DNA of 64,000 nt from Corynebacterium ulceribovis DSM 45146 (GCF_000372445.1 NZ_AQUY01000002.1:27561-91560); one strand, 5' to 3'; shown: positions 1 through 8,679, numbered from the stretch's first letter. Made by a program: numbers and translations. Notes: generated by a model from the letters alone, not told the origin.

Positions 1-365
1 TGGCTGAACTCGAACGCCCAGAAGTTGAACCAAAGGTCGGCCCAAAGCCGGACATGCTGGAAATCAACGACATTGTTGTCGGCGACGGACCAGAATGCCC
101 GAAGGGCGCCACCGTGAAGATCCACTACCTCGGCGTGGACTACGACACCGGTGAAGAATTCGACAGCTCTTGGTCCCGCGGCGAAGCCATCGAATTCCCA
201 CTGCGCAGCCTGATTTCCGGCTGGCAGCTGGGCATGCCTGGCATGAAGGTCGGCGGCCGTCGCGAACTGATCTGCCCACCGCACCTGGCCTACGGCCCAG
301 CTGGCCGCCACCCACTCGGCGGCAAGACCCTGGTTTTCGTCATCGACTTGCTGGACGTGAAGTAA
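1..365 (+). CDS. fkpA: FKBP-type peptidyl-prolyl cis-trans isomerase, missing one 5' base
   Basis: This is a small single-domain FKBP that catalyses proline cis-trans isomerisation, probably in the cytoplasm because no signal peptide is visible. The frame is open from base 3, and the window starts with TG-GCT, so the start codon (ATG or GTG) almost certainly begins one base upstream. That gives about 121 residues, the usual corynebacterial FKBP length. The FKBP core is clear: IHYLGVDYDTGEEFDSSW, then GWQLGMPGMKVGGRRELI, then a C-terminal LVFVIDLLDV strand. An internal ATG at 54 would remove 18 residues but none of the core. In C. glutamicum I recall this gene lying next to citrate synthase gltA, which would be outside this window. 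A strong terminator follows. Confidence 0.9.
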   Translation, partial: AELERPEVEPKVGPKPDMLEINDIVVGDGPECPKGATVKIHYLGVDYDTGEEFDSSWSRGEAIEFPLRSLISGWQLGMPGMKVGGRRELICPPHLAYGPAGRHPLGGKTLVFVIDLLDVK

Positions 366-372
366 AACCAGT

Positions 373-435
373 GCGCCACCGATAGTGGCGCCTATGAAAA
401 GCCTGCTCGGAGAGATTCTCCAGAGCAGGCTTTTT
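373..435 (+). terminator. Two hairpins, the second an intrinsic terminator after fkpA
   Basis: GCGCCAC/GTGGCGC pairs at 373-391. A second, longer stem (AAAGCCTGCTC paired with GAGCAGGCTTT) at about 398-433 ends in a T run. It lies between converging genes and may work in both directions. Confidence 0.8.
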
Positions 436-471
436 CGTTATTGAAGCGTCCGCATGGTCGCGGACTAGGCA

Positions 472-1692
472 CTATTTGGCGAGCTTCAGTGCCTTCGCCC
501 ACGTGACTCGTGCACCAGTCAGCATGATTGTGGCGCGGTAAATCCGGGCGCTGAGCCAGTTGACTGCCACCGTCGCAATGAACAGCAGCGCCGCAGACGA
601 CACCATCTGCACGTGACCGAATTCGCCACTGGCGTACATCAATGGGGCAGCGGCTGCCGAAACTGGCGGCAACCAACCAGCCACCTGCATGAACGTTGCG
701 TCAGTGTTCATCCAGCCAAACATCGGCACATAAATGGTGAGCAAAGCAAGCAGCATCACTGGCATCTGCGCCGAAGACAGGTCTTCCGAACGACTCACAG
801 TCGCACCAGTAGCGGCGTACATCGAAGCGAAGAAGAAGTACCCGAGCAGGAAGAAGAGAATCAAGTAGACCCACAGCATCAATGGCACATTGAGATCGAT
901 ACCAAGATCCACCGTGCTCATGCCGATGGCGCCAATGAGTACCAACACTCCCATCTGAAGGAGCCCAACCGCACCAATGCCAAGCAGCTTGCCGGCCAGC
1001 AAGTCGAAAGGCCGAACGGTAGCCAACATGATCTCTACAACGCGCGACGACTTCTCTTCGGTGACCGACATACCGACGTTGCCGGCGAAAATCATAATTG
1101 CCATCATCATCAGACCCACGCCGACTAGGGCAACGAGAAGGGGCGCAATGGTCTCTATGCTGTCCTCTTCCTCGTCGAGATTCTCACTGGTGATGGTTGG
1201 CGAGCCTTTCAACTCAGCGACTTGTGCGGGGTCGACCCCGAGCCGTTCGAGGGCATTCGCCTCAGCCCAGCTAGCTAACGCGCTTTGAAGTAACGAATTC
1301 AACTCCCATTGCGGATTCTTCGACACCAAGCGCCAAGAATCTTGCCCATCTGCCTGAATCAACGCGGCCTTAGCGTCCCCGGATTCAACTACTTCGCGTG
1401 CCGTGTCTGGAGTGTCCACCACCATCGCCTGGTAATTCGGAGCGCCTTCCTGACCTGCTTGCGCGGTAATTGGCTTGAGGAACTCCGGTTCTTCCTGCAC
1501 CACAGCAATCTGATCAGCTTCCGACTCAGATTTGCCGTCAGAGAGGAACGCCGTCAGTCCCATTGCGGCGATAATGCCGAGCACCATGATGACGAAGGTG
1601 GCAATGACGCTTTTGTTGCGGATGAATGCACCGAATTCGCGAGCGGCAACCAATTTGATGGCGCTGGCGGAAGAATATTTGTAGTCGCTCAT
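472..1692 (-). CDS. ABC-2 type transporter permease
   Basis: This 406-residue membrane protein is the permease of an ABC exporter of the NatB/YhaP kind. A first membrane helix lies at about residues 27-50, followed by a large hydrophilic, probably extracellular region to about residue 185. A cluster of five or six hydrophobic helices then runs to the C-terminus, which is the normal ABC-2 layout. Its ATG overlaps the stop of the ATPase gene as ATGA (1689-1692), so the two are translationally coupled. The substrate cannot be read from the sequence. NatAB-type pairs have been linked to sodium or drug export, but that is only a family analogy. Confidence 0.85.
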   Translation of the reverse strand: MSDYKYSSASAIKLVAAREFGAFIRNKSVIATFVIMVLGIIAAMGLTAFLSDGKSESEADQIAVVQEEPEFLKPITAQAGQEGAPNYQAMVVDTPDTAREVVESGDAKAALIQADGQDSWRLVSKNPQWELNSLLQSALASWAEANALERLGVDPAQVAELKGSPTITSENLDEEEDSIETIAPLLVALVGVGLMMMAIMIFAGNVGMSVTEEKSSRVVEIMLATVRPFDLLAGKLLGIGAVGLLQMGVLVLIGAIGMSTVDLGIDLNVPLMLWVYLILFFLLGYFFFASMYAATGATVSRSEDLSSAQMPVMLLALLTIYVPMFGWMNTDATFMQVAGWLPPVSAAAAPLMYASGEFGHVQMVSSAALLFIATVAVNWLSARIYRATIMLTGARVTWAKALKLAK

Positions 1693-2597
1693 TGGGCAAT
1701 AACCTCCTGGTACAGCTCAGTCAGAGTTGGCAGCTTGCGGGCAAAGTGGTGCACCGGACCATGGGACAGTGCAGCGCGCAGTACCAGCTGGTCAGTGTCT
1801 TCTGGCGCGTCAGTTTCCAACGTCACCTGCGTCCATCCTTCTTTTTGCGCTACCGAGCGCACACCCGGCACATTGCCGGCCCAGCCAAATGGAGCGGTAG
1901 GGCAGTGCACCTCCAGAATCACTGAACCTGCGGCGCGCAGCTGCGCCACTGGGCCTTCGGCCAGCATTTTGCCGCCGCGGATAATGCCAACGCGGTCGCA
2001 TAGGCGCTGCACCAGATCCAGCTGGTGTGAGGAAAACAAAACCGGAACGCCCTGCGCGGCACGTTGCTGTAGTGCGTCGGCCATCACTTGCACGGCGATC
2101 GGGTCCAAACCGGAGAACGGCTCATCAAGAATCAGGATCTGTGGGCGGTGCACCAGCGCAGCGGCCAGCTGGACGCGCTGCTGGTTACCCAACGACAACG
2201 TTTCAACTTTGTCGTCCTTACGGTCAGTTAAATTAAATGCCTCAAGCAGATCACTCGCGGACTGGCTGGCAGCCGCCTTATCCATGCCATGCAGGCGGGC
2301 GAAGTACACCAGCTGAGATTCGCAGCTGGCCTTCGGATAAAGGCCACGCTCTTCGGGCATATATCCCACGAGGCGACGCAGCGAATCGTCCATCGGCTGG
2401 TTTCCCACAAGCACTTGGCCAGAGTCCGCAGCCAACACTCCCATAGCAATCCGCATTGTTGTGGACTTTCCGGCACCGTTGGCGCCGACAAAGCCGTACG
2501 TCTCTCCGGGGTGGACGGTAAATGACATTTCGTCTAGAGCACGTAAGTCGCCATAGCTCTTACTCACTCGGTCGATGACAAGGGGATGACCAGCCAT
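1689..2597 (-). CDS. ABC transporter ATP-binding protein
   Basis: This is the 302-residue nucleotide-binding subunit of the exporter encoded with the downstream permease. Walker A is GANGAGKST at residues 38-46. The signature is LSLGNQQ near 134-140, the variant common in NatA/CcmA-like exporters. Walker B ending ILDEP is near 155-160, and a switch histidine follows in FSSHQ. I start it at the ATG at 2597 because GAAGGAG lies just upstream; the open frame runs on to 2738 but that extension looks non-coding. An ATTCTCA/TGAGAAT inverted repeat lies about 35 bp upstream of the start. Confidence 0.87.
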   Translation of the reverse strand: MAGHPLVIDRVSKSYGDLRALDEMSFTVHPGETYGFVGANGAGKSTTMRIAMGVLAADSGQVLVGNQPMDDSLRRLVGYMPEERGLYPKASCESQLVYFARLHGMDKAAASQSASDLLEAFNLTDRKDDKVETLSLGNQQRVQLAAALVHRPQILILDEPFSGLDPIAVQVMADALQQRAAQGVPVLFSSHQLDLVQRLCDRVGIIRGGKMLAEGPVAQLRAAGSVILEVHCPTAPFGWAGNVPGVRSVAQKEGWTQVTLETDAPEDTDQLVLRAALSHGPVHHFARKLPTLTELYQEVIAQ

Positions 2598-2622
2598 CTG
2601 AGCTCCTTCTTCAAGTGGGATT

Positions 2623-2659
2623 GAATGCGCATTCTCACAGTCTGTGCTTACTGAGAATG
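2623..2659. promoter_or_regulatory. Inverted repeats upstream of the ABC exporter operon
   Basis: A GAATGCGCATTC palindrome (2623-2634) overlaps a larger inverted repeat, CATTCTCA at 2630-2637 and TGAGAATG at 2652-2659. The position, 30-60 bp before the ATPase start, fits an operator. The regulator is unknown. Confidence 0.35.
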
Positions 2660-2807
2660 TTCCTACGGTCGAAGTTAATCGAAGAGCCGGATATGCGTTT
2701 GGGTAGGAAATCTGATTTCGCCCGAATATAAACGTCAATAAGCAGCGCCAACCTGTACCACCGGCCTAGTTAGTACCCGGGTGCCCCCGTCCGTTCAACA
2801 ATGCTAG

Positions 2808-2813
2808 TAGCCT
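2808..2813 (+). promoter_or_regulatory. -10 box TAGCCT for a leaderless transcript
   Basis: TAGCCT ends 6 nt before the GTG at 2820 and no Shine-Dalgarno is present, so transcription probably starts at the start codon. Confidence 0.45.
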
Positions 2814-2819
2814 AAAAGC

Positions 2820-4427
2820 GTGATTAATCGTGCTGGAATTCTGGTCGTCCTTTTCCTATTCACAGCTGCCTCCGCCGCTTTGGCGTGGTTTGTATCGCCG
2901 TGGTGGTCCATCCTGGTGGCAATCGTTGTGTTCCTGGACTTGGTATGTGCCTACGACCTGGTCCAAACCAACCACTCCCTGCTCCGCAACTACCCAGTGC
3001 TAGGCCGGGCTCGCTACATCCTGGAGGCAATCCGTCCAGAGATGCAGCAGTACTTTGTAGAACGTAACTTCGACGGCCGACCATTCGACCGCGATACTCG
3101 AACCGTTGTCTACGAACGCGCCAAAGGCCTCGGTGCGAAAAAATCCTTCGGTACCGAACGGGAAATCACCGACCCAGGCTACGAATACCTGGTGCATTCC
3201 ATGGCTCCGAAGGAAATGAAAACCTCCGACCCTCGCGTGCGGCTCGGCGGACCAGAATGCACCCAACCATACGACGCATCCATCCTGAATATCTCCGCCA
3301 TGTCCTTCGGCTCGCTGTCACCGAACGCAGTCGAAGCGATGAATAAAGGCGCAGCCTACGGCAAATTTGCCCAGGACACCGGCGAAGGTTCCATCTCGCC
3401 GCACCACCTGAAGTATGGCGCTGACCTGTTCTGGCAGATCGGTACCGGTTACTTTGGTTGCCGCACCGCTGACGGCGGCTTCGACGAAGAGAAGTTCCGT
3501 GACAAAGCAGCCACCCCAGAGGTGAAAGCCACCTACCTGAAGGTGTCGCAAGGCGCGAAGCCGGGCCTTGGCGGCATGCTGCCGGGTGAAAAGGTTGACG
3601 AAGTCATCGCGGAAGTCCGTGGCGTGAAAGTGGGCGTCGGCGTGAACTCCCCAGCGCACCACCGCGTATACAGCACCCCACGGGAACTGATTCAGTTCAT
3701 GGCGAAGATGCGGGAGCTCAGCGCTGGCAAACCAGTTGGCTTCAAACTGTGCGTCGGCTCCCGCGTGGAATTCCTGGCAGTAGTCAAGGCAATGCTGGAA
3801 CTGGACATCTGCCCAGACTTCATCATTGTCGACGGTGCCGAAGGCGGTACCGGTGCCGCTCCACTGGAATACTCCGACCGCATGGGTATGCCACTGACCG
3901 ACGGCCTGATGATTGTGCACAATGCCCTAGTCGGCGCTGGACTGCGTGACCGTGTGAAGATTGGTGCCTCCGGCAAAATTGTCACCGGTGTGGATATTGT
4001 CCGCCGAATGGCTATCGGCGCCGATTTCTGTAGCTCCGCTCGCGCCATGATGATGGCAACCGGCTGTATTCAGGCGCAGAAGTGCCACACCAACGAATGC
4101 CCAGTCGGTGTGGCAACGCAGGACAAGTCCCTGTGGAAGGGCCTGCATGTGGAGTCCCGCGGTGACCGTGTGCGCAACTACCACAATGCAACAGTGCGCC
4201 AGGCCGCGCAGCTGATCGCCTCCATGGGCCTGGAAGAGTTCGATGAGCTGGACCCATCCAAGGTGATGCGCCGCACGGACGTGACCCGCGCTGAAAGCTA
4301 CGCTGAACTGCACAACTGGCTGCAGGAAGGCGAACTGCTAGAAGGCACTCGGTTTATCGGTTGGGCTGATGACTGGGATCGTGCGTCGGCAGATACTTTC
4401 TCTCCAAGCCGCCCAGCAAACGCCTAA
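2820..4427 (+). CDS. FMN-binding glutamate synthase family protein, membrane-anchored
   Basis: This 535-residue protein has the FMN and 2-oxoglutarate/iron-sulfur domain of the glutamate synthase large subunit but lacks the glutaminase and GXGXG domains. Two hydrophobic helices at about residues 5-45 probably anchor it in the membrane. The barrel carries the family sequences FGSLSPNAVEAMNKGA and DGAEGGTGAAPLEYSD. Cysteines 416, 422 and 427 form the C-x5-C-x4-C pattern of the 3Fe-4S cluster. No small GltD-like partner is nearby, so it is not an ordinary glutamate synthase and its reaction is unknown. The start is a GTG immediately after a TAGCCT -10 box. An aldo/keto reductase gene follows 19 nt later but appears to have its own promoter. 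Confidence 0.85.
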   Translation: MINRAGILVVLFLFTAASAALAWFVSPWWSILVAIVVFLDLVCAYDLVQTNHSLLRNYPVLGRARYILEAIRPEMQQYFVERNFDGRPFDRDTRTVVYERAKGLGAKKSFGTEREITDPGYEYLVHSMAPKEMKTSDPRVRLGGPECTQPYDASILNISAMSFGSLSPNAVEAMNKGAAYGKFAQDTGEGSISPHHLKYGADLFWQIGTGYFGCRTADGGFDEEKFRDKAATPEVKATYLKVSQGAKPGLGGMLPGEKVDEVIAEVRGVKVGVGVNSPAHHRVYSTPRELIQFMAKMRELSAGKPVGFKLCVGSRVEFLAVVKAMLELDICPDFIIVDGAEGGTGAAPLEYSDRMGMPLTDGLMIVHNALVGAGLRDRVKIGASGKIVTGVDIVRRMAIGADFCSSARAMMMATGCIQAQKCHTNECPVGVATQDKSLWKGLHVESRGDRVRNYHNATVRQAAQLIASMGLEEFDELDPSKVMRRTDVTRAESYAELHNWLQEGELLEGTRFIGWADDWDRASADTFSPSRPANA

Positions 4428-4434
4428 CTACGCG

Positions 4435-4440
4435 TAACCT
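4435..4440 (+). promoter_or_regulatory. -10 box TAACCT for a leaderless transcript
   Basis: TAACCT ends 6 nt before the ATG at 4447. No Shine-Dalgarno is visible. Confidence 0.45.
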
Positions 4441-4446
4441 AGGGGC

Positions 4447-5310
4447 ATGAGTGATAACGTCGTGCCCCTAGAAATCCCAAGCACACAACTCAATGATGGC
4501 CAGTCCATGCCACAAGTTGGACTGGGCGTGTACAAAATGGATGATGACCAAGCCCAAGTGGCTGTGCTTGCCGCCATCCGGGCTGGTTACCGTCACATCG
4601 ACACCGCAGTGTTGTACCACAATGAAACTGGTGTAGGCCGCGGTGTTCGCGACGCTATCGCCGAAGGTCTGGTCACCCGAGAAGACCTATTCATCACCAC
4701 CAAAGTGTGGAATGACATGCAATCGGCGGATAACACCCGCAAGTCGCTGCAGGAGTCCCTGGACCGCATGCAGCTGGAATATGTCGACTTGGCGCTGGTG
4801 CATTGGCCAGCCCCGCAGTTAGGCACCTACATTGAGTGCTGGCAGACCCTGCTGGAAGCGAAGGACCGCGGCCTGATTCGCAGCGCTGGTGTGTCCAACT
4901 TCTTCCCTGAAGCGCTCGATGAGCTGGAGGAAGCGACTGGGCAGCGGCCGGTGTGTAACCAGATTGAAATGCACCCATGCTGGTCGCAGGCCGAGCAGCG
5001 TGAAGATAACGCGCGCCGTGGAATCGTGTCGGTGGGCTGGTCGCCGCTGGGGCGCGGTCGTCAGTTTGAGATGTCACCGATTCCGGAGTTGGCGGAAAAG
5101 TATGGCAAGACCCCAGCGCAGATTGTGCTGCGTTGGCATATTGAGCTGGGCAACGTGGTGATTCCGAAGACGACTAACCCAAGCCGCATGGTGGAGAACG
5201 CGTCCATTTTCGATTTTGCGTTGACTCCCGACGAAACTGCGGCCATTACCGCGCTGGATTCCGCCGATGGTCTCCAAGGAGGCGATCCGCGGACGTTCAC
5301 CGGCGTTTAA
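4447..5310 (+). CDS. Aldo/keto reductase
   Basis: This 287-residue NADPH-dependent oxidoreductase belongs to the AKR5-like group that includes 2,5-diketo-D-gluconate reductases and methylglyoxal reductases. The catalytic tetrad is visible: Asp52 and Tyr57 in HIDTAVLYHNE, Lys86 in TTKVW and His119 in LVHWP. The C-terminal cofactor region is VIPKTTNPSRMVENA. The physiological aldehyde or ketone substrate cannot be told from sequence. Its start lies directly after a TAACCT -10 box, consistent with a leaderless mRNA. A rho-independent terminator follows the gene. Confidence 0.9.
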   Translation: MSDNVVPLEIPSTQLNDGQSMPQVGLGVYKMDDDQAQVAVLAAIRAGYRHIDTAVLYHNETGVGRGVRDAIAEGLVTREDLFITTKVWNDMQSADNTRKSLQESLDRMQLEYVDLALVHWPAPQLGTYIECWQTLLEAKDRGLIRSAGVSNFFPEALDELEEATGQRPVCNQIEMHPCWSQAEQREDNARRGIVSVGWSPLGRGRQFEMSPIPELAEKYGKTPAQIVLRWHIELGNVVIPKTTNPSRMVENASIFDFALTPDETAAITALDSADGLQGGDPRTFTGV

Positions 5311-5343
5311 CCTGCTGCGTCCGCTGAGATAGCAGCGCACCTA

Positions 5344-5379
5344 CCCCCACCGTGGTCATTTTTCCGCGGTGGGGGTTTT
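5344..5379 (+). terminator. Intrinsic terminator after the aldo/keto reductase
   Basis: A 9-bp stem of CCCCCACCG and CGGTGGGGG is followed by TTTT. It separates the reductase from the crotonase gene. Confidence 0.8.
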
Positions 5380-5386
5380 CTATCGC

Positions 5387-5392
5387 TACGCT
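5387..5392 (+). promoter_or_regulatory. -10 box TACGCT for a leaderless transcript
   Basis: TACGCT ends 8 nt before the GTG at 5401, just after the upstream terminator. Confidence 0.4.
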
Positions 5393-5400
5393 AAGTTTTT

Positions 5401-6162
5401 GTGTTCGAAACTAACCCAGCTTCCCAAGACGTCATCTGCACCATCGACGGAAACGTCGCCCGGGTGCGGTTTAACCGCCCAGCAAAGCACAACGCACTGA
5501 CTTCAGCGATGTGCCGGCAGGTCACTTCCTTCCTGCAGTCGCTTATTGACGATAAGGAAGTGCGTGTCGTGTTATTTGAAGGCACGGGCTCTTCGTTTTG
5601 CTCGGGTATGGACCTAGACGCCAAATTGACGGAGTCGACCTTTAGTGAAGATGCCCGTCAGATGCTGGATCTGATGCAGACCTTGCCGAAGCCAGTGGTG
5701 GCTAATATTCAGGGGCCTGCGGTGGGCGCAGGTGTGCAAGTGTCCCTGGCCTGTGATTTGCGGGTCGTAGGGAAGGACGCGTGGTTTCGGATTCCACCGG
5801 CGCGGCTAGGTATTGCCGTGGATAGCTGGACGATTCGGCGGGCGGCAGAACTGTTTGGCCCAGCGCGCGCTCGCGTCATGTTGCTCGCGGCGGAGCGGAT
5901 TCCTGCTGAGGAAGCGTTTGCATGCCGCTTCGCGAGCATCTTGGGGGATAGCGCTGCGGCGGAGGAGTTTGTGGCGGAAGTTGCGGCGCTCGCGCCGCTG
6001 TCTCTCCAACATGCAAAGGTTGTGCTTAACAATGATGCAACACGTGATGCTGAGCTTGCGAACGAACGAGAAGCCTTTGCAGCGGTGTGGAAGTCCGAGG
6101 ATTTAACCGAAGCGTTCTCAGCTCGGGCACAGAAGCGCCGACCAGTGTTCAAGGGGCAATAA
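5401..6162 (+). CDS. EchA6-like crotonase-family protein lacking both catalytic glutamates
   Basis: This 253-residue protein has the crotonase fold, with the acyl-CoA-binding and oxyanion-hole segments FCSGMDLDA and GPAVGAG. Both glutamates used by enoyl-CoA hydratases are missing: residue 113 is Gln (GVQVSLACDL) and residue 133 is Pro (IPPARLG). The segment LGIAVDSWTIRRAAELFGP followed by RARVMLLAAERI closely resembles what I recall of mycobacterial EchA6, a non-hydratase acyl-CoA-binding protein of mycolate synthesis that also lacks these residues. I therefore infer an acyl-CoA-binding or altered-chemistry role. The start is GTG with a TACGCT -10 box 8 nt upstream. No fatty-acid genes adjoin it. 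Confidence 0.75.
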   Translation: MFETNPASQDVICTIDGNVARVRFNRPAKHNALTSAMCRQVTSFLQSLIDDKEVRVVLFEGTGSSFCSGMDLDAKLTESTFSEDARQMLDLMQTLPKPVVANIQGPAVGAGVQVSLACDLRVVGKDAWFRIPPARLGIAVDSWTIRRAAELFGPARARVMLLAAERIPAEEAFACRFASILGDSAAAEEFVAEVAALAPLSLQHAKVVLNNDATRDAELANEREAFAAVWKSEDLTEAFSARAQKRRPVFKGQ

Positions 6163-6593
6163 AACAAGCTGTTTACCTGCAGAAATTGAGTAGCGGAACG
6201 CTGCTAGCTCCAATAGTTAATGCAGATTAACTGAAATGCTTCGGCTGTTTTTGCAGTGTGGCCCGCGTAATTGGCGGGGGGATTAGTGTTCCACATCACT
6301 ATTTTCTTGATGAAAGTTAATTGCGATTGGGAAAGCTTGATATGCAGGGGTTTTGGTTGGCTTGGGGCGGTTTCCGCCCATGAAATGTTCTAAAATCAGC
6401 GCTAGATAGTTATTTTTCGGGGGTAGTAATTGAACTATTTCTAAGCTTTCTTGTGTCTTGGGTTACATATTGCAACCTTCACAGGGTAAGTTTCCTGCAA
6501 GAGCGTTAAAGGCGTGAGTTAACCCACATCTTGAGACGTTATGTGACTTAAGAGTCAGCAAGGCTCGAAGAGATATCAAGAGTAAGGACAACA
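6163..6593 (+). promoter_or_regulatory. Long upstream region of the mctC operon with several G-tracts
   Basis: This 431-bp stretch has no convincing gene. It holds four short G-tracts (about 6275-6281, 6347-6350, 6364-6367 and 6419-6423) resembling the T/AGGGG core bound by RamA, which controls mctC in C. glutamicum. TAAAAT at 6391-6396 could be a -10 box. These assignments are tentative. Confidence 0.3.
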
Positions 6594-6938
6594 ATGTCGA
6601 ATCCCAACCCGCAGGTGGCCGGGAAGCGCATCCCGACTCCGCAGGAGTATATGGAAGTTCAGAAGTCGCCTGAATTTTCCAAACTGCGCAGCACTTTCCT
6701 TGGCTTCACTGTTCCATTGACCGTCCTCGGTCTGGCATGGTTCATGGTCTACGTTTTGCTGGCCGTCTATGCGCCTTCCTTCATGGGTAAAGAACTTCCA
6801 GTCGTCGGCAACATCGGATTCCTCATCGGCATCCTCCAGTTCGTGACGACGTTCTTCATCACCTACCTCTACATTCAGTTCGCTAACAAGAAGCTTTCCC
6901 CTATGCAGGGCGAAATCGCACAGAAGCTGGAGGGCTAA
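6594..6938 (+). CDS. DUF485 domain membrane protein
   Basis: This is a 114-residue protein with two hydrophobic helices, at about residues 38-62 and 76-98, and a cytoplasmic N-terminus rich in Pro and Lys. DUF485 proteins are nearly always encoded just before acetate/monocarboxylate solute:sodium symporters, as here, where the symporter gene begins 3 bp after this stop. It probably assists that transporter; its exact role is not known. GTAAGGA precedes the ATG by a few bases. In C. glutamicum the equivalent pair is cg0952-mctC, as far as I recall. Confidence 0.88.
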   Translation: MSNPNPQVAGKRIPTPQEYMEVQKSPEFSKLRSTFLGFTVPLTVLGLAWFMVYVLLAVYAPSFMGKELPVVGNIGFLIGILQFVTTFFITYLYIQFANKKLSPMQGEIAQKLEG

Positions 6939-6941
6939 GAA

Positions 6942-8594
6942 ATGAGCCTCCTTACTAATGCATCCGCGTTCGCGCCGACCATCTTGGCGCAGGACGACAC
7001 GCTGCCAGACACCAACCCAGTGCTGAACATGACGATCTTCGTCGCGTTCATCGTCATCACCCTGGCGGTTGTGACGTGGGTTTCCCGTGGCGGTAACAAA
7101 AAGTCTTCCTCCGAGTTCTACACCGGTGGTGCTTCCTTCTCCGGTACCCAGAACGGTCTGGCTATCGCAGGTGACTACCTTTCGGCAGCATCCTTCCTGG
7201 GTATTGTCGGTTCCGTCGCCCTCTACGGCTACGACGGCTTCCTCTACGCCATCGGCTTCTTCGTTGCATGGCTGATTGCACTGCTGCTGGTTGCAGAACC
7301 ACTGCGTAACGTTGGTCAGTTCACCATGGCTGACGTGCTTGCCTTCCGTATGAAGCAACAGCCAGTCCGTGTGGCTGCCGCTTGCTCCACCCTGGGTGTG
7401 ACCATCTTCTACTTGGTCGCGCAGATGGCTGGTGCCGGTGGTCTGGTCGCCGTGCTGCTGAACATCACTGATGCGAAGATGCAGGCCGTCGTGGTTGCCG
7501 TCGTCGGTGTCGTCATGATTGCTTACGTCCTCATCGGCGGTATGAAGGGCACCACCTACGTCCAGATGATTAAGGCAGTCCTGCTGATTGCAGGTGTTGC
7601 CATCATGACCGTGCTGGTCTTCGTCTCCATCAAGGGTGGCTTCACCGACCTGCTGGACCGCGCAGTTGAGCGCTCCTCTGAAGGCGTCAACGTCCTGGAG
7701 CCAGGTGCCAAGTACGGCAAGACTGAAGCTACCAAGCTGGACTTCATCTCCCTGGCACTGTCCCTGGTCCTGGGTGTTGCTGGTTTGCCACACGTTCTGA
7801 TGCGCTTCTACACCGTGCCAACCGCTAAGGAAGCACGTAAGTCCGTTACCTGGGCAATCATCCTGATTGGTTCCTTCTACATCCTGACCCTGTTCCTGGG
7901 CTACGGCGCGGGTGCACTGGTTGGTCCAGAAGTCATTAAGAACGCACCAGGTGGCGCAACCGCAGCAGCTCCTCTGCTGGCGCTGGAACTCGGTGGCTCG
8001 GTCCTGATGGCCCTGATTTCCGCAGTTGCTTTCGCAACCGTGCTTGCAGTGGTTGCAGGTCTGGCAATTACCGCGTCTGCATCTGTCGGCCAGGACATCT
8101 ACCAGGCTGTTATCCGCAAGGGTCAGGCAACCAACGAAGAGCAGGTTCGCGTTTCCCGCTGGACCGTCATCATCCTGGGTATTGTCTCGGTGCTGCTGGG
8201 TATCGCCGCAATGAAGCTGAACGTCGCCTTCCTGGTGTCCCTGGCATTCTCGGTGGCTGCGTCCGCTAACCTGCCAACCATCCTGTACTCCCTGTACTGG
8301 CGCCGCTTCAACACCACTGGTGCGGTCTGGTCCATCTACGGTGGTCTGATTTCCGCTCTGGTCCTCATCACCTTCTCGCCAGCAGTGTCCGGCGAGCCAA
8401 CCGCGATGATTCCAGGCGCAGACTTCGCATGGTTCCCACTGACCTCCCCAGGTCTGGTCTCCATCCCAATCGGCTTCCTGGCAGGTATCATCGGTACCTT
8501 CATCGGCAAGCCAGACAACCTGCCAGAAAAGGCAGCAGAGATGGAAGTCCGCTCCCTGACCGGTGTGGGTACCGCAGAAGCTGTCGACCACTAA
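6942..8594 (+). CDS. mctC: Monocarboxylate (acetate/propionate/pyruvate) symporter of the solute:sodium symporter family
   Basis: This 550-residue polytopic protein has about 13 hydrophobic helices. Family segments include GLAIAGDYLSAASFLGIVG and, later, the PHVLMRFYTVPTAKEARKS motif of ActP/MctC-type carriers. It should import short monocarboxylic acids. It forms an operon with the DUF485 gene 3 bp upstream. Carbon supply through this carrier would connect with the methylcitrate genes near 39-42 kb if propionate is a substrate; that link is inference. The gene is codon-optimised for strong expression and ends before an intrinsic terminator. Confidence 0.88.
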   Translation: MSLLTNASAFAPTILAQDDTLPDTNPVLNMTIFVAFIVITLAVVTWVSRGGNKKSSSEFYTGGASFSGTQNGLAIAGDYLSAASFLGIVGSVALYGYDGFLYAIGFFVAWLIALLLVAEPLRNVGQFTMADVLAFRMKQQPVRVAAACSTLGVTIFYLVAQMAGAGGLVAVLLNITDAKMQAVVVAVVGVVMIAYVLIGGMKGTTYVQMIKAVLLIAGVAIMTVLVFVSIKGGFTDLLDRAVERSSEGVNVLEPGAKYGKTEATKLDFISLALSLVLGVAGLPHVLMRFYTVPTAKEARKSVTWAIILIGSFYILTLFLGYGAGALVGPEVIKNAPGGATAAAPLLALELGGSVLMALISAVAFATVLAVVAGLAITASASVGQDIYQAVIRKGQATNEEQVRVSRWTVIILGIVSVLLGIAAMKLNVAFLVSLAFSVAASANLPTILYSLYWRRFNTTGAVWSIYGGLISALVLITFSPAVSGEPTAMIPGADFAWFPLTSPGLVSIPIGFLAGIIGTFIGKPDNLPEKAAEMEVRSLTGVGTAEAVDH

Positions 8595-8647
8595 ACGCGG
8601 CCGAACACAAACTACAACTGCAAAGCTACAACTTCATACTGTCCGAG

Positions 8648-8679
8648 ACCCGCGGTGCGCTTCGACGCCCGCGGGTTTT
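8648..8679 (+). terminator. Intrinsic terminator after mctC
   Basis: ACCCGCGG at 8648-8655 pairs with CCGCGGGT at 8669-8676 and is followed by TTT. Confidence 0.75.

Noticed and set aside
6576-8591. 671-codon open frame antisense to DUF485-mctC
   Set aside because: It mirrors two well-supported genes, is full of His, Gln and Cys, and has no domain, Shine-Dalgarno or promoter. Long antisense frames are common opposite highly codon-biased genes.
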